Below, piece by piece: positions 1 to 11,839 of a DNA stretch of 64,000 bases. A program made the translations under genes and the position numbers. Within the stretch, counting starts at the first letter, position 1, and each line of letters opens with the position of its first letter. Source of the stretch: Turritopsis dohrnii (lineage: Eukaryota > Cnidaria > Hydrozoa > Anthoathecata > Oceaniidae). The stretch lies in assembly GCA_027922465.2 (NCBI GenBank), contig BQMF02000201.1, positions 248,001-312,000 on the forward strand, in the 5' to 3' direction. Under the pieces are notes generated by a model, which worked only from the letters and a program-made list of their open reading frames with translations, did no database searches and was not told the DNA's origin.

Positions 1-699
1 TTAAGTGGAAAAGGTTTTTTTTAATGAGCGAAATTTTTCGATCGAGAATATTCGCATTTCCCTGGAGTTTTTTTTTAAGTGGAAACGGGCCTTAAGTGTT
101 CTGTTTGAAAACATAAACTGAGGTATGCTTAAAAAGAGATTCTCGTCTATCTCAGCTTGCTTTATCCATGCAAGGACAAACAGTCGTGGATGACTTGGAT
201 GAGACCTCCCTGATATTGATCAAAATATGGTTGACAAGCAACAATAAATAGAATGAGGAATTGAATACGTCGAATATTTAAGTTTTCTTCTTGATCTCAA
301 GCAGGATCAACAGGTGGCCTGAACAGCATATCTAGCCTGAACAAATGAGAGTAGATGAAGTGGATAGTAGTCATATCCAAGTGTGTGAACGAAATAGATA
401 GTTGTAGAGAAATATGAAATTATGTTTTGGGATTTTCTATTAAGGATGACTCAGTCTATTTTACGAAATCTGAATGAATGCCATTGAGGTATAGCACAGA
501 ATGAGAGAACACTATTTATTCATTTATATTCATGATTTCCGTCGTATGTTCATAGGCTTCATTTTCTTTGTATTTATTTTTTTGTAATTTGTCGGTGAAA
601 CGAAAAGTATTTTTAATTACCAACAATAAACCGGACGGTCGATACACTTTTTTACTATCAAATTAAAACTTATATTGTTATATTTTATATAGTGAATGT

Positions 700-792
700 G
701 AATTTTTGAATTTTAAAATTGTTATGGGACAAAGAGCCATTGTAGTATATGGATATGCCCGAAATAAACCATTACTATTGTTATTACTATTA
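700..792 (+). repeat. Remnant of a LINE 3' end
   Basis: The stretch ending in 'gggacaaagagccattgtag', 'aaataaaccatta' and a (TTA/CTA)-rich tail resembles the last 75 bases of the LINE at 10,176-11,833, which ends in 'agaagagccaatgtaatata', 'aaatataaacaatta' and (ATT)n. I read it as a 5'-truncated copy of the same or a related non-LTR element with no coding part left. The rest of 1-1,120 shows no gene I can support. Confidence 0.45.
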
Positions 793-925
793 AACCGACT
801 GTCTGCTATAGTAATGACCTTGTCACATGACAAGGCGAATTATAAAGCTTTCTTAGAAGACAAATAAAATACTATTATTAGCGATCAAGATATCAAATTT
901 ATGTGAAATTCCAATCTATCATATT

Positions 926-1013
926 CTCTCTAATAAGCACCCGGGCGCTTATAATTTGTTTTGGAAATTAGGAGGGTGCTTATTAGAGAGGGGCGCTAAC
1001 TAGAGAGGAGCGT
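926..1013. repeat. Small palindrome with GGCGCTWAYNAGAGAG-type repeats
   Basis: A 17-base arm at 926-942 (ctctctaataagcaccc) is repeated as its exact reverse complement at about 974-990. It is followed by 'gggcgctaactagagagg' and 'agcgttta', degenerate copies of the same word. A related short repeat occurs inside an NDST intron at 51,670-51,800. It looks like a decayed MITE or minisatellite seed. Confidence 0.55.
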
Positions 1014-1124
1014 TTACAAAAAAATTTTCAAATGGTCATGCTAACTGTGAACGAGGCATTGCTTTTTATCATAAAAGAATAAAAATTTAAAAAGAAACGA
1101 TGTAAGAGCTAAAAGAAAAAAAAA

Positions 1125-1730
1125 ACACAAACTTTTACGAAAAAAAAATTTAAGAAACAAAGTAAAAGCGAAAAACTCATCAGAAATACTTTGTTTAAAA
1201 CTAACTACGTATCTACCTACCTAATCTAGCTACTAAGCATTTAAAAATATAGCTTTTAAAAAGTTTATGAATGACTTCGATAAATTTTCTTAACTGCAAG
1301 AGAGCTTCTAACCACAAGATGTTACCAACAACGAACTTTCAAAATCATAAGTTTATTACAAGCGATGCTTCGAATTTGGTGGAACTGAAGTTCTCCATTG
1401 TGTTTTTAGTGGGAGAAATGAGCGAAAAGAAAAAAAAACACAAACTTTTTCGAAAAAAATATAAGAAACAAAGTAAAAGCGAAAAATTCATCAGAAATAC
1501 TATGTTTTAAACTAACTACGTATCTACCTACCTAAGCTACCTACCAAGCATTTAAAAACATAGCTAAACAAAGTTTAACTATGAAGGACTTCGATAAATT
1601 TTCTTAACTGCAAGAGAGCTTCGAAGCACTAGACGTTACCAACAACAAACTTTTAAAATCACACGTGATGCTTCGAATTTGGTGGAAATGAAGTTCTCCA
1701 TTGCGTTTTTAGTGGGAGAAATGTCTGTTT
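1125..1730. repeat. Tandem duplication, two units of about 310 bp
   Basis: The block from 'acacaaacttttacg' (about 1,125) through 'gtttttagtgggagaaatg' (about 1,420) is followed directly by a second copy (about 1,437-1,722) with about 85-90% identity by eye. Shared words include 'gtaaaagcgaaaaa', 'aactacgtatctacctacct', 'taactgcaagagagcttc' and 'gaagttctccattg'. A 79-codon ORF at 1,271-1,510 crosses the unit junction and shows no domain, so I do not call it a gene. Confidence 0.8.
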
Positions 1731-3900
1731 TTTCGTGAAAAAGTGGCAAAACACAAAAATACTTACATAAAGAATGTTTTGGTAGTTTTCATGTAAAGGC
1801 ACACACGAAATTTCAAAAAACCGCTAGGTTTGGACAGCAGAAAAAGAACAAGATGCCCTTACAGGCATAAGGATTTCTGCGAAATTAGCTGAAGTGTGAA
1901 AAATAAACACGATGACATTCTTGAAAGTTAAAAAAGGTTGAATTATTTCCACAATATACATTTATTAAATTTCTGATCATGAACTCCCAAAAAAATCCGG
2001 AAAAACATAATTGTCACTATGCAAAACTTTATACCAATAAATACCATTAAATATGATAATATCTGAATGACATTTTGTTGGTACGTAGGTGACATTAAGG
2101 ATACAGTGAACCATTAATTCAATCTAAATGTAATGAATTTATATGAATTCAGTATGTCTGATCTATCTTCCTAACCAGAATTCCTAAATCACAAACACAG
2201 AAAGGAAAACATAGATATTCATCATACAAAATATATATGTACATACAAAACCAATGTACGTAACGCATACACCGCAGGGCATATATAACTGACACAATAC
2301 GAAACTTACATCAACTGCCAATAAACTTAATGAAGAAAATTTCAGATATCACAGTGATTCCGTAAGTCTTTGAATACATACGGTCAATCTTCCTAATTAC
2401 GAAAAGACTTCCCAAACACAAAAAGTAAACAAAGATTCGGATTAAGAAAATAATGTGATCCAAACTTACTAAAATTAGCAAACATAACTGAAGCAGAATT
2501 TTGTGTTAAATTATGTCCAGTAGTATATATATATTTAAAATTCACAGACAGTCAAGATAATTTTCCTATTTGCTATCATAAATAGGAAGTCCCCATTCCT
2601 AATTAAGGACATCGATAATATAGTCAAGAACTATAAAAGTTCTTTATTTTGTTAGTATGAAATGATATTAAAGATTCAGTGATCAATTCAGATAAGACAA
2701 TGTAAGTTAATGTAAATGCCCACCATCCTATTAGAATTCCTAATTCACAAGCACAAAAAGGAAACTGAATAACTGAAAACAGAAATTTGTGCTTTAATTT
2801 GAGTAACAATATGTCATTGCTACCTTTTTAATTTAGAAACATGCATTACCTGAACTAAATTTCATGAAAAGATTATAAAGATTCATTCAGAAACTTAAAA
2901 AACATTAAATTCTTAATTACGTATACACGCCAGGGCATTATGAAAGGAGAATTGCCACAATACGAAACTTACGTTAACTTCTAATAAACTTAATAAACAA
3001 AATAACACCAAATTTATATGCTTTCAGATATTACAGTGATTACGCATGTACGGCCAATCTTCCAAATTATTAAGACTTCCCAAACATCAAAAAGTAAAAA
3101 AAGATTAGGATTATGAAAACTTAGACCTACACTTTACCAAAATTAGCAAACATAACTGAAAGCAGAAATTTGATTTAAAAGATGTCCAGTATTTAGAATA
3201 TACAAGTAAATAAGCTAAAATAGCTTGAGAACATCAAACATAAAATGATGCACAGGTAGAGGGTAGACAGAACATTCTTGTATGCTGTTGGAGCTGAAGA
3301 GGAAACTGAGCTAGATCTTTGGTATTTAGAAAGGCTTAAAAGAATCCCAGACATTTTCCAAAAAAAAGCATTCCTTTTCACACACTGTTTTTATAAAGCA
3401 TTGAGAGCTTGCTTTTAGAAAAGAATGAACGCAGTAGAATCTTTGTAAGATAATTATAAATGTCTCCCCTTCTCCCTTAAATTTTCTTTTAAATCTGTTC
3501 AATATTGATCAATCAACACGTGGAAGTCTATGGGTTTCTTCGGTTTCTTCTACCATTATGCGAACAGCGTGCAAATGTGAAGTCGAAAAATACCCGGATG
3601 ATCACATGGCGGAAATTCAAGCCAATAAACTAGCGTTATTAAAGTTAATTAGCACCCTTGCGAAATAGTGGCGCTTTAAGCACCAATGAACATTAAGACG
3701 GCTTTTGTATGAACCAATGAAATTCGAGAAACAAATATGCGTAGGTTTGGACAGTAAGATAAAAAAACAGGAGAAAGACGATCGTAAAGTATTTCTTGCT
3801 TACGCAGAAATCCAAAAACAAAGCCGGTTTTAAAGTATTTTTTGCTTTCGCAGAAATCCAATAATACCGATGTTGGCTAAGCGAGACAATTGTTGGTAAT
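1125..3900 (+). repeat. Arm 1 of a diverged inverted repeat (partner 41,150-45,140)
   Basis: Several stretches reappear as reverse complements about 40 kb away. 3,545-3,870 (containing 'aaatacccggatgatcac' and 'gacgatcgtaaagtatttct') matches 41,165-41,500. 2,280-2,410 matches about 42,060-42,240. 1,425-1,540 matches 42,475-42,595. 1,790-1,885 matches 42,965-43,075. The order is partly rearranged, so this is an old inverted duplication or a cluster of members of one repeat family. Within the arm, 2,260-2,420 and 2,920-3,080 resemble each other as well. No gene is supported here. Confidence 0.6.
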
Positions 3901-5460
3901 TAGGGAGATTCGTAAACTCGACGAGCCTGTTACACGAAAAAAATCAATTACTTGTGAGAATTTTTTTAAAACTGTTCTACTAAAACGGTACTTCAGAGAT
4001 TTAGAGCCTTTTGTTGTATCAAAAGAAACATCGTTACTTTGCACGCTTATTTCAAGTGTTGATGTGAAGTTTCTAATGACTTTGTAGGAACAAATTCACG
4101 AACAACTCTAATAAGTTGTATGTAATTCCCTACAAATCTATAGAAAAAAAGTTTCGTGTAAACGAAACATGATTTTTCCGAATCCCGCTAATTTCGATAA
4201 CAATTTCGATAAACAATTCGATAGACACGACGATATAGACAACACCATACAACACATGTTACAACGCATGCTCTGTGTATGTTCTTGATCGAATGTTCGT
4301 TAAAAAAAACACTTTGTTAATTTTAAAAACAAACCTAATTACATTGTTAATACATTTGGAATTGAGAAAATTTTTATCATATTGCGCTTCAGCACAATTT
4401 ACCCATATGCTTGTAAAAAGAACAGGGTGTGATATCAGTTGGATGAAAAGACAGAACATACAAGAACATACAAGAACATACAAGAACATGCAAGAACATA
4501 CAAAAACATACAAGAGCATGTTGTTGACCAACATCTCCTTACCAATACTTTCTCGTCGAATTTCAATTTGAAGAAATTGCTCAGAGCTAACTTTTAGAGT
4601 CATTTTCAGTATCAATATTTATATATATTTTTGTGACGAAGGATGTATTAAATAAATCTGGTACCTAGTAATCATTCAATAACTTTTTGGTTTCTTTTAT
4701 TTTCGTAAAGAGAGTGAGGTTATTTCATAACAAATATTTCAGTGAATGAATTTTCAGTATTTAGCTTTCTGTGTTAATTTTTTTTTTTTTTTTTTACAAA
4801 TTTGGTGAACACCTAGCAAAAATTCGTCATTTTTAACCAACCAAATATTCTTATATTATCTTTCATTTTATTTTGATCTTTAAGCTGCAAAATATAAAAT
4901 AATTTTATGGTTTTTATTTTTTACATCCTCCCTACCACCATCTCTTTAAGAATTTTTGACTCACCGTCATTATGGCCTATTGTCTTTATTTTAGAAACTA
5001 GGTTTTTCATGTATGCATGCATAAAAAACTCACAAATTAGGTTTTCCATGTATTCATGCATAAAAAACTCACATTTTTGTCTGTTTAAAATTTGTCTGAT
5101 AAAAACATTCGTTTGTGTAAAATTTCGTCAATAAAAATTTTTGTCACCTGTCAAAACATTCATCACTCTCGGATTTTTCGGATAAAGTACTCGAAGAGGA
5201 ATGGTACAGCAGTAGAAAAGAAATACTCTATATAATCCAAGCAGTTTATCAAGTAGTTTATTATCATTTTATTGACAAAACAGACGACTGAAGTGCTTTT
5301 TTTTTTGTAACGTGACGGAAATAATCCTAATACCAATCACCGAAATTAACCCTCCTAAATTTTTTAGTACCAAATTATAAGAGCACCAAGCTACTGTCCC
5401 TTGACAACGTAACAACAATGAAGAAACCTGTTATTATAGCAATCTGAAACTGTTCATAAA
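3901..5460. other. Gene-free AT-rich stretch
   Basis: Only short low-complexity ORFs are present. The two opposing ORFs around 4,260-4,615 are produced by a simple 10-bp repeat. I see no splice-consistent exons or recognised protein similarity. Confidence 0.5.
4453..4520. repeat. 10-bp minisatellite (AGAACATACA)n
   Basis: About 6.8 tandem copies of AGAACATACA with single-base variants (AGAACATGCA, AAAACATACA). Because 10 is not a multiple of 3, the array is open in several frames on both strands and produces spurious overlapping ORFs. Confidence 0.9.
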
Positions 5461-5468
5461 ATCTTCTT

Positions 5469-5687
5469 TTAAAAAACACTCGACATCCATGTCGACTTTT
5501 TATTAAAACCATCATCAGAAGTGATCGACATTTCTGTAGCAAATCCTTGTAGGTCCATCAAAACTTTCTCATTTGATGCACTAAGTCCAGTCTTGAAACG
5601 TGTAGGTGATACACAACCATTATTAGCAGCCATAAACGGAGCTTCCAACAAAATATCCACGTCAAAGTGTATTTGGACTTTTTTCAC
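5469..5687 (-). CDS. Possible orphan exon, unknown protein
   Basis: A 72-codon minus-strand ORF whose composition looks more protein-like than its surroundings, with segments such as HFDVDILLEAPF and FKTGLSASNEKVLMDLQGFA. I do not recognise the family. No convincing splice donor or acceptor was fixed and no partner exon was found. It could be the last exon of a degraded transposon protein or an isolated host exon. The opposite-strand ORF at 5,521-5,703 is its shadow. Confidence 0.25.
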   Translation of the reverse strand: MKKVQIHFDVDILLEAPFMAANNGCVSPTRFKTGLSASNEKVLMDLQGFATEMSITSDDGFNKKSTWMSSVF

Positions 5688-6162
5688 GATTCATCCTTTT
5701 TAACCATCTAGAAATGTAATCTGAACAACAAGACTGTAATGACGTGTATACCTATTTCTTTTCTAAATAATAATAACGCGATAACATCAGCAGAAACTGT
5801 CTGTACAATCTACCAAACCACAAACTGTTTATCGCTATAAAAACATTGATATCACCGCAAAGGAAATTGTTTTGCATCTAATTTGTTTGTTTGTAGTTCT
5901 TTTTACAGAAAACTGATGATTACAACGGCGCAATTTATTTCGTAAGTGTGCATGAATAAATGCTAGAGGAAAACTGCACAGTCATGCAAGTTTACTAAAG
6001 GCTATGTAAGTATCAGTAACACAAATGAAGTTTCACATGGCAGGCCACAACTTGTTCATGTTTGCGAATACCTTCTAAAACTTTACAGAGAAGTTTATCT
6101 GATGTGTAATAAATAAGATGTATCCCTTTACAAGCCATGCCTGATCTGAACATTTAAAGTTG

Positions 6163-6607
6163 TTATTTTCGAAAACCTCCGGAAAGTCTTTCTCCATTTT
6201 TTTGACGTGTCTTATTTACGATTTTAATCGTGCGATCAACTGATGCAGAAGAGACACGTCGAGCCTTTTCAAAACATTTTTTGTTGAACCTTTCCTTTCT
6301 TTCTAGTGTTTTAATGTTTGAACCAAAGAAAGGATTTGAAACACCAAATAAATAATTGGAATTGCTGAAAATTTTACGAAATAAAACATGGAATATTTTT
6401 ATGAGTTCTGTGTAGAAATCCGCCATCATTTTGACAAGTAATAATCAACGTGTTTGCAAAGTGATTATTAATAAGCACTGCACGTATCTTTTTTATAAGC
6501 AACCCAACTTTTTGCCTCCTAGGAAAGTTGCTTAAAATTCGATTAAAAATCCATAGGAAACGGCTGCTTACATTAATCTTGAATAATTTTGAAATTTCGG
6601 AACACAT
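6163..6607 (-). CDS. Possible coding remnant, two overlapping frames, unknown protein
   Basis: Reading down from 6,607, one frame is open for 77 codons to 6,374; a second frame opens at 6,429 and runs 88 codons to 6,163. The overlapping open frames could reflect a frameshifted single gene or an unrecognised intron: an acceptor-like 'attttcag' lies near 6,364 on the minus strand. The second part is basic (ERKERFNKKCFEKARR, then a C-terminal NKTRQKNGERLSGGF). No family recognised. It may belong with the candidate exon at 5,469-5,687, which lies downstream on the same strand, but I could not link them. Confidence 0.2.
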
Positions 6608-6849
6608 AAGAAAAAGTCAACTTTAAAAATTTTTTGAATAACACAACATATGGTAACTAAAAGCTAATGTAAAGGATATGGTAAATAAACGTTTTTATAA
6701 ATTTTTACAAAGGAAGTGTCGAAATCTATAAAATCATTGTCATCTGATCTTTGTCCATCGCCATGAAGAGTTCATCTGGGATAATAGTTTTAAGTATATA
6801 CCAGATGTAAATCTTAAAAAATCTATGCTGCTTGGATAAAAAACGTGGG

Positions 6850-7730
6850 CCTAGGAAAGTACCACTACACTTACCACTACACACAATATGACTCAGCACA
6901 TAGCAGCATCTGTGAAGAAAGCATCATCTTGAATTCATAGGCTCAAGAAAGTAAGACGTTGTGTGGACTCAGGGACTGCTGAAATGATATATAAAGCTAT
7001 GATTCTACCAATCCTGACATAGTGCTCCTTCTCGACCTTCGGCTCCACGCCTCCGCATATTAAGAACAAGATTGCAGCCGTGGAAAACCGCGCAAGTTCA
7101 TTGTAGGAAGTAATGTTCCAAGATCAGAAATCTTGAAGAGGAAACACCTTTGTTCATAAATGCTTGCATTTAAAGGATTCAAAGACTACTTCAAAATTAA
7201 AGAAACAAGTTCAAATACCCGTGACAATGGCACGAAAATCGAAATTCCAAAAATTAAACTTGAAGTAGCAAGAAAGTCTGCGTTTTTTCAGGGAGCAAAA
7301 CTTTTTAATGAACTACCTAAAAATTTAAGAACAGAAAAGAATTATTAAGTTTTTAAACGAGATCTTGATCAGCATTTTACATCTTGAGATTATTTCCATC
7401 TACTACTCCCCCAACAACATAGGTTGTTACGTTTGCCCCACGTATTTTTCTGACTTTTTTTTTCCACATCTACTTGCCTCTTTACATTCTTTTTATGTCA
7501 GTTAGATTCGTGTATTTGCTAACTCCCTAATCGTGGCCTATTCGAACTTTTAGCTTACTTTTGGTGTTTTTATGAATGAAATAGATATATTATAATATTA
7601 ATTTTAACTTAAATTTTCTTTAATCTGTGATAACAGCAGTATATATATGTACCTAGTGTAAATATGATATGACTGCAGATATATCCTGTATAAATATTCG
7701 TTAATAATTAAATAAATAAATAAAAATTGT
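6850..7730 (+). pseudogene. Decayed LINE reverse-transcriptase C-terminal relic
   Basis: Broken reading frames on the plus strand give pieces typical of the region after the RT core in CR1/jockey-like LINEs: a 'LKKVRRCVDSGTAEMIYKA'-like segment near 6,940-7,000, then 'ILPILT' and 'IKNKIAAVENRA' near 7,005-7,095. Stops and frameshifts interrupt it. Position 7,160-7,348 stays open and encodes the usual C-terminal fragment (…SAFFQGAKLFNELPKNLR). The copy ends in an 'aaataaataaataaa' tail at about 7,710-7,725. It is clearly non-functional. Confidence 0.65.
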
Positions 7731-7976
7731 CCATAGAATATTTGTTTACAAAAAAGCGATGACAGGTGCTGAGGATTCATTATAACTTCAATTAGGATTA
7801 TCCTTTTGCTGTTTCAAAATTAATTTCCCCTTTATTCCTTGCCAAAAGTGCTCATCGATTACTCATCGAAACTATGTTGTCAAAACAAACAAAAATTAAT
7901 TAAAATATGATTTTCAACCCATACCTTAAATCAAAGTATTTGCAAATGTTTCTATTTTAGGAGCAGAACCTTTCGT

Positions 7977-8431
7977 GGGCATTAACTTTCGCGTTTTCGG
8001 TCATTTTGGCGAAAGTTTCTGCCTTTTTGAATTTTAAATCATCAAAACGCGAAAGTTTTTTCACGCAAAATCATGGATATTTTTCAAAACGCGAAAGTTT
8101 TTTCACCTTCATAAAATCATAAAAAGGGGCAATTTTCAAAAGTAATGATTTATTTCTACTTCAATCGTCGTCAACTACAATAACACTTGGTGTTAGCCTA
8201 AACTTGGATATTTTATACATTTTTGATTACAGTAAAGACCTTACATGTGATTTAACGAATAAATTTTTTTCTTGGATTTTGCCCATTCGCGAAAGTTTTT
8301 TCACGCGAATGCAAACCTTATTTTGAATTCGCGAAAGTTTTTTCCGCGAAATTTGTTCCAAAAATCGCCAAACTCGAAAGTTTTGGGCAAATATTTCGCG
8401 TTTTTTTTGACACGCGAAAGTTTTTGCGCCC
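7977..8431. mobile_element. Foldback element with repeated GCGAAAGTTTTTT motif
   Basis: Left end 'gggcattaactttcgcg' and right end 'cgcgaaagtttttgcgccc' are imperfect inverted repeats. Between them the word GCGAAAGTTT(TTT) recurs about seven times (near 8,011, 8,051, 8,092, 8,288, 8,329 and 8,366 as a variant, and 8,413), often followed by CACGC so that individual copies are themselves near-palindromic. No protein is encoded; the three overlapping ORFs at 8,227-8,556 are by-products of the repeats. It is likely a non-autonomous DNA transposon with subterminal repeats. Confidence 0.6.
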
Positions 8432-8459
8432 AAAAGTACGTTGTTACGTTGTATATCGT

Positions 8460-10175
8460 TGGAAGATGGAACATACCTGTCAACGAAAATATAAAAGATT
8501 CACCCAAAAAATTCATGTTTTTCATAAGATTATGTATTCTAGTCACTGTCTCCTAGCAACGTAAAAAAGATGTTCATTCGATATTTGCAAGAATTTTTTG
8601 CTTCCAGAAAACTTTCGTAATCAGTAAAATATTCTACATTCGAAAATTTAATTCAACTTAAGATTTTGATTGATTAGAATAAAAATCGTTAAATCTAATT
8701 GAACTGACCGGTAGTACTGTTAAGGGAAAAATTTAAATGGCTTTTCGAACGGTTGACATTTTTTGATCAATTACAAAACCGCACTTTTAAGTTTAGTTGA
8801 TGAGCAATTTTTCAAAAAAAAAAGTCTTGATCCACTGCGACATATTTTATATTTTGCTTTTCTAATAACGGTGACGGAATGGTATTTCAGTAAAAATAGA
8901 GATGTGAACAGACCCAAGAGTCGTTAATCAAGAAGTTATCTGCGAACAAGTTTTGACGTAAGCCCAGACATTCAGATTTGATTATAGAATGTATGTCGTC
9001 GCAGGATGCCTTTGATCACCATCACATCAATTACGTATGAAGTATAAAGGTCATAGGTGATTGGGATGGCACAAAAGAAGGACTGTATTGATTAAGTATT
9101 CACAGATGAAAAGAAGTATTAAAGATCTAAAAATATAACAATCTCATTGTACCCACTAATTGTATGTGGCCTTCAAAACACATTTTTGGATTTCCTTGTT
9201 ATCTTGCTTGTAATTACATGAATATATGTTAGCATGTATATTGCTTGCTGCGTGGATTTACAAAACACCTGAAAAGGTCGGAATGAATTTAAAATTTCAA
9301 ATCTGAAGCGACGTTCTTGGCTCCAAATCCAACCTCCCATTATTTCTGGGACGGTTTGTGACGTAATAAAAAGTTTTTTCCTTAAGTTTTAAGGTTTGCA
9401 TATTTCATTCGTATCTCTTGAGTCAATAAAAAATAGTATAAACGACAGAATTTTGAAACGCAATGCCTGAACTGCGATGTTGCTGAAACCCGTAAGGGTT
9501 GTCTGGTTGTTAAGGTTGTTTAAAACCATGACCTTTTTAAGAATTTCTGAGAGAAAAAGCAAAAGGGTTTCGATGAATAGATAGTTTCGAAAGTCTTGTT
9601 CAGATTTGATATCTCCGTTACATTCGGCAAAACTCGTCACGGTTCTTCAAAAACAAACCAACAAAAGCAATCGCAAATTATTTTCATAATTATTTTCTAA
9701 TTATTATCACGTTTCGGGTTCCATACAAAAATGTATGATTCTTCTCCCTACAAAATGCTAAAATGAAAATTTCATTGAAATCGTTAGTCGTAAAAGCTCT
9801 TTATTTACATTAAAAAAACATTATTCGTATAAATATATAGATAGAAGTTTCACGGAAGCACTTTCAATGTGTAACTCTATTGGATCAACGTGATAGTGAG
9901 TGATTGGAGGGGAGGGTGGGTCTAGTGATAGGTCTAACGAACGCTACCGAAAATTGTGTGCAAAGCCTTCATGGTCAATCTTCCCATGGTTAGTTTTTCA
10001 GCACTATGTAAAGCTTGTTTTTTTGTGAATGAACGAAACGTGTTTGGCTACTAAAACACGCAGTTACATGTTTTTTAGTGCTAAATCAACATGAATTAAA
10101 AACACGTTTATATTTGAACAGGAGTGAACAGGCCAGATCGAATAGCACAACGTTAGTGACGTCATAATTCCTTAA
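8460..10175. other. Gene-free stretch
   Basis: AT-rich with no recognised gene, RNA or repeat structure. The 83-codon ORF at 9,389-9,640 (minus) shows no domain or splice context that would support it. Confidence 0.5.
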
Positions 10176-11833
10176 GTACGAAATAAAAATGACTGCTCGA
10201 CTGGACACGATAATATACCAGTCAAGTTTATTAAACCCGTCAAAGATTCTCTGGCATCTCCAATCACTAACATCATCAACAACTGCATCGCCAAGTCAGT
10301 ATTCCCATCCAATTGGAAAATCAGTCGAGTGTGTCCATCCTCAAGCACCACAAGACTTCCGGCCAATATCTGTTCTCCCCATTCTCTCAAAAGTCTTCGA
10401 GAGGGTAATCCTACGGCAAACAACAAAACACATCGAAAATCTTAACATCTACAAGGACACGCAGTCAGGTTTCCGAAAAGGTCATTCTACAACGTCACTG
10501 CTACTAAGAATGAAAGACGATATCATGAAGTCGATGAAAAGAAGCGAAATCACCTTAGCTGTCCTCGCAGACTACTCAAAAGCCTTTGACACCGTACACC
10601 ATCAGCTGTTATTGATCAAACTTAAGGAACACAACTTCGCCAACTCTGCGATCAAGTTGATAGAAAGTTATCTGTCTGGACGTAAGCAATTTGTTCAAAT
10701 TGATGATATTAAGTCTACCACCAAGGATATCAACTATGGTGTACCACAGGGAAGCATTCTTGGTCCGATGTTATTTAACCTTTACGTAACCAGTATGTCC
10801 AACCACGTCCGTAGTACGTGCCTTCAATATGCAGATGATACCAACATCTATCAGCACTGCAAGCATAAGAACATTAGAGATTGCGCACAAAGTCTCGAAG
10901 ACGACTTGAACTCCCTTGCAAGCTGGTCAACAAAGAACAACCTGATCTTCAACCAACTCAAAACAAAATCTATGTTATTTGCCACGCCTGCCATGTTCAG
11001 AGCACACAATCTCGGTGATCCGAACACATATAAAATTAGTCACCTTGACCGGACAATAGAACGAGAGAAGACGACGAAAATACTTGGAGTCATCTTTGAT
11101 GAAAAACTTCAATGGAAAGATCATATAAATAAGCTGTTGTCTTGCGGTTATTCGACGCTGAGAATGATAAAAAAAATCAAAAGATTCACGCCATTCCACC
11201 TGAGGAAAAGTTTAGCTGAAATGTTGATCTTCACTAAACTTGACTACTGCAACTTCGTATTCATGGAATCGTCCGAAGAATTGAAGAAACGGCTGCAAAA
11301 ACTTCAGAATGCAGCAACAAGTTACGTCACCAACCACTATAGTAGAACTTCTAACACCGTCAACCTAAACTGGCTTCCGATCAAAGAAAGAATGGAGTTT
11401 TCAGCAGCAAAAATAGCATACAAATCTATCTACGATGAGCACTGGCCTGAACATCTGCAGAATCGGTTTCGTGAACCAAATGAACGTCTACGAAATGCAG
11501 GAGATTTTAAACTGCCGACGTCAAATATCAAGAACTCATTTCTAGACGTAACTAGCAAAGTATTCAACAATTTGCCATTGAACACACGTAATGAAATTAA
11601 TTCTATAAACTTCATCAGAAAATGCAAGAGATACCTTCACGACAAAGCTCTTGCCAGAACAATTGCTGATTGACAAAATATTGATAATTAATGTTGTGTT
11701 AATTTGTATTTTCACGTTCTTTTATATAACACACATCATGCACAATTTCATACGCTATTTCAGGAGAAGAGCCAATGTAATATATTTGGAACTTGAAATA
11801 TAAACAATTATTATTATTATTATTATTATTATT
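10176..11833 (+). mobile_element. 5'-truncated non-LTR retrotransposon (CR1/jockey-like LINE)
   Basis: Recognisable LINE sequence starts abruptly near 10,176. It continues through the reverse transcriptase and C-terminal region to a stop at 11,671-11,673, then a short 3' UTR (11,674-11,805) and an (ATT)n tail at about 11,806-11,833. The endonuclease and the first part of the RT are missing, which is normal for a 5'-truncated insertion. A clear target-site duplication was not found. The 3' end resembles the remnant at 700-792. Confidence 0.85.
10185..11673 (+). pseudogene. LINE reverse transcriptase, truncated and frameshifted
   Basis: The long open frame (10,189-11,673) contains RT landmarks: DFRPISVLP, SGFRKGHST, the catalytic DYSKAFDTVHH, GVPQGSILGP and the YADD box (about residues 214-217), followed by the C-terminal region of CR1/jockey/L2-like elements. 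The first ~50 codons of this frame are not RT. The true frame there is shifted: from 10,185 it reads …STGHDNIPVKFIKPV… to about 10,340, a conserved start-of-RT segment, after which the sequence changes frame. The gene therefore has at least one frameshift near 10,335-10,345 and no 5' half. It is not functional as it stands, although the downstream RT core remains open and looks fairly young. Confidence 0.88.
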
Positions 11834-11839
11834 AAAAAT

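Noticed and set aside
4259..4615. Opposing ORFs of 118 and 98 codons
   Set aside because: Both are generated by the 10-bp AGAACATACA array; no domain or splice context.
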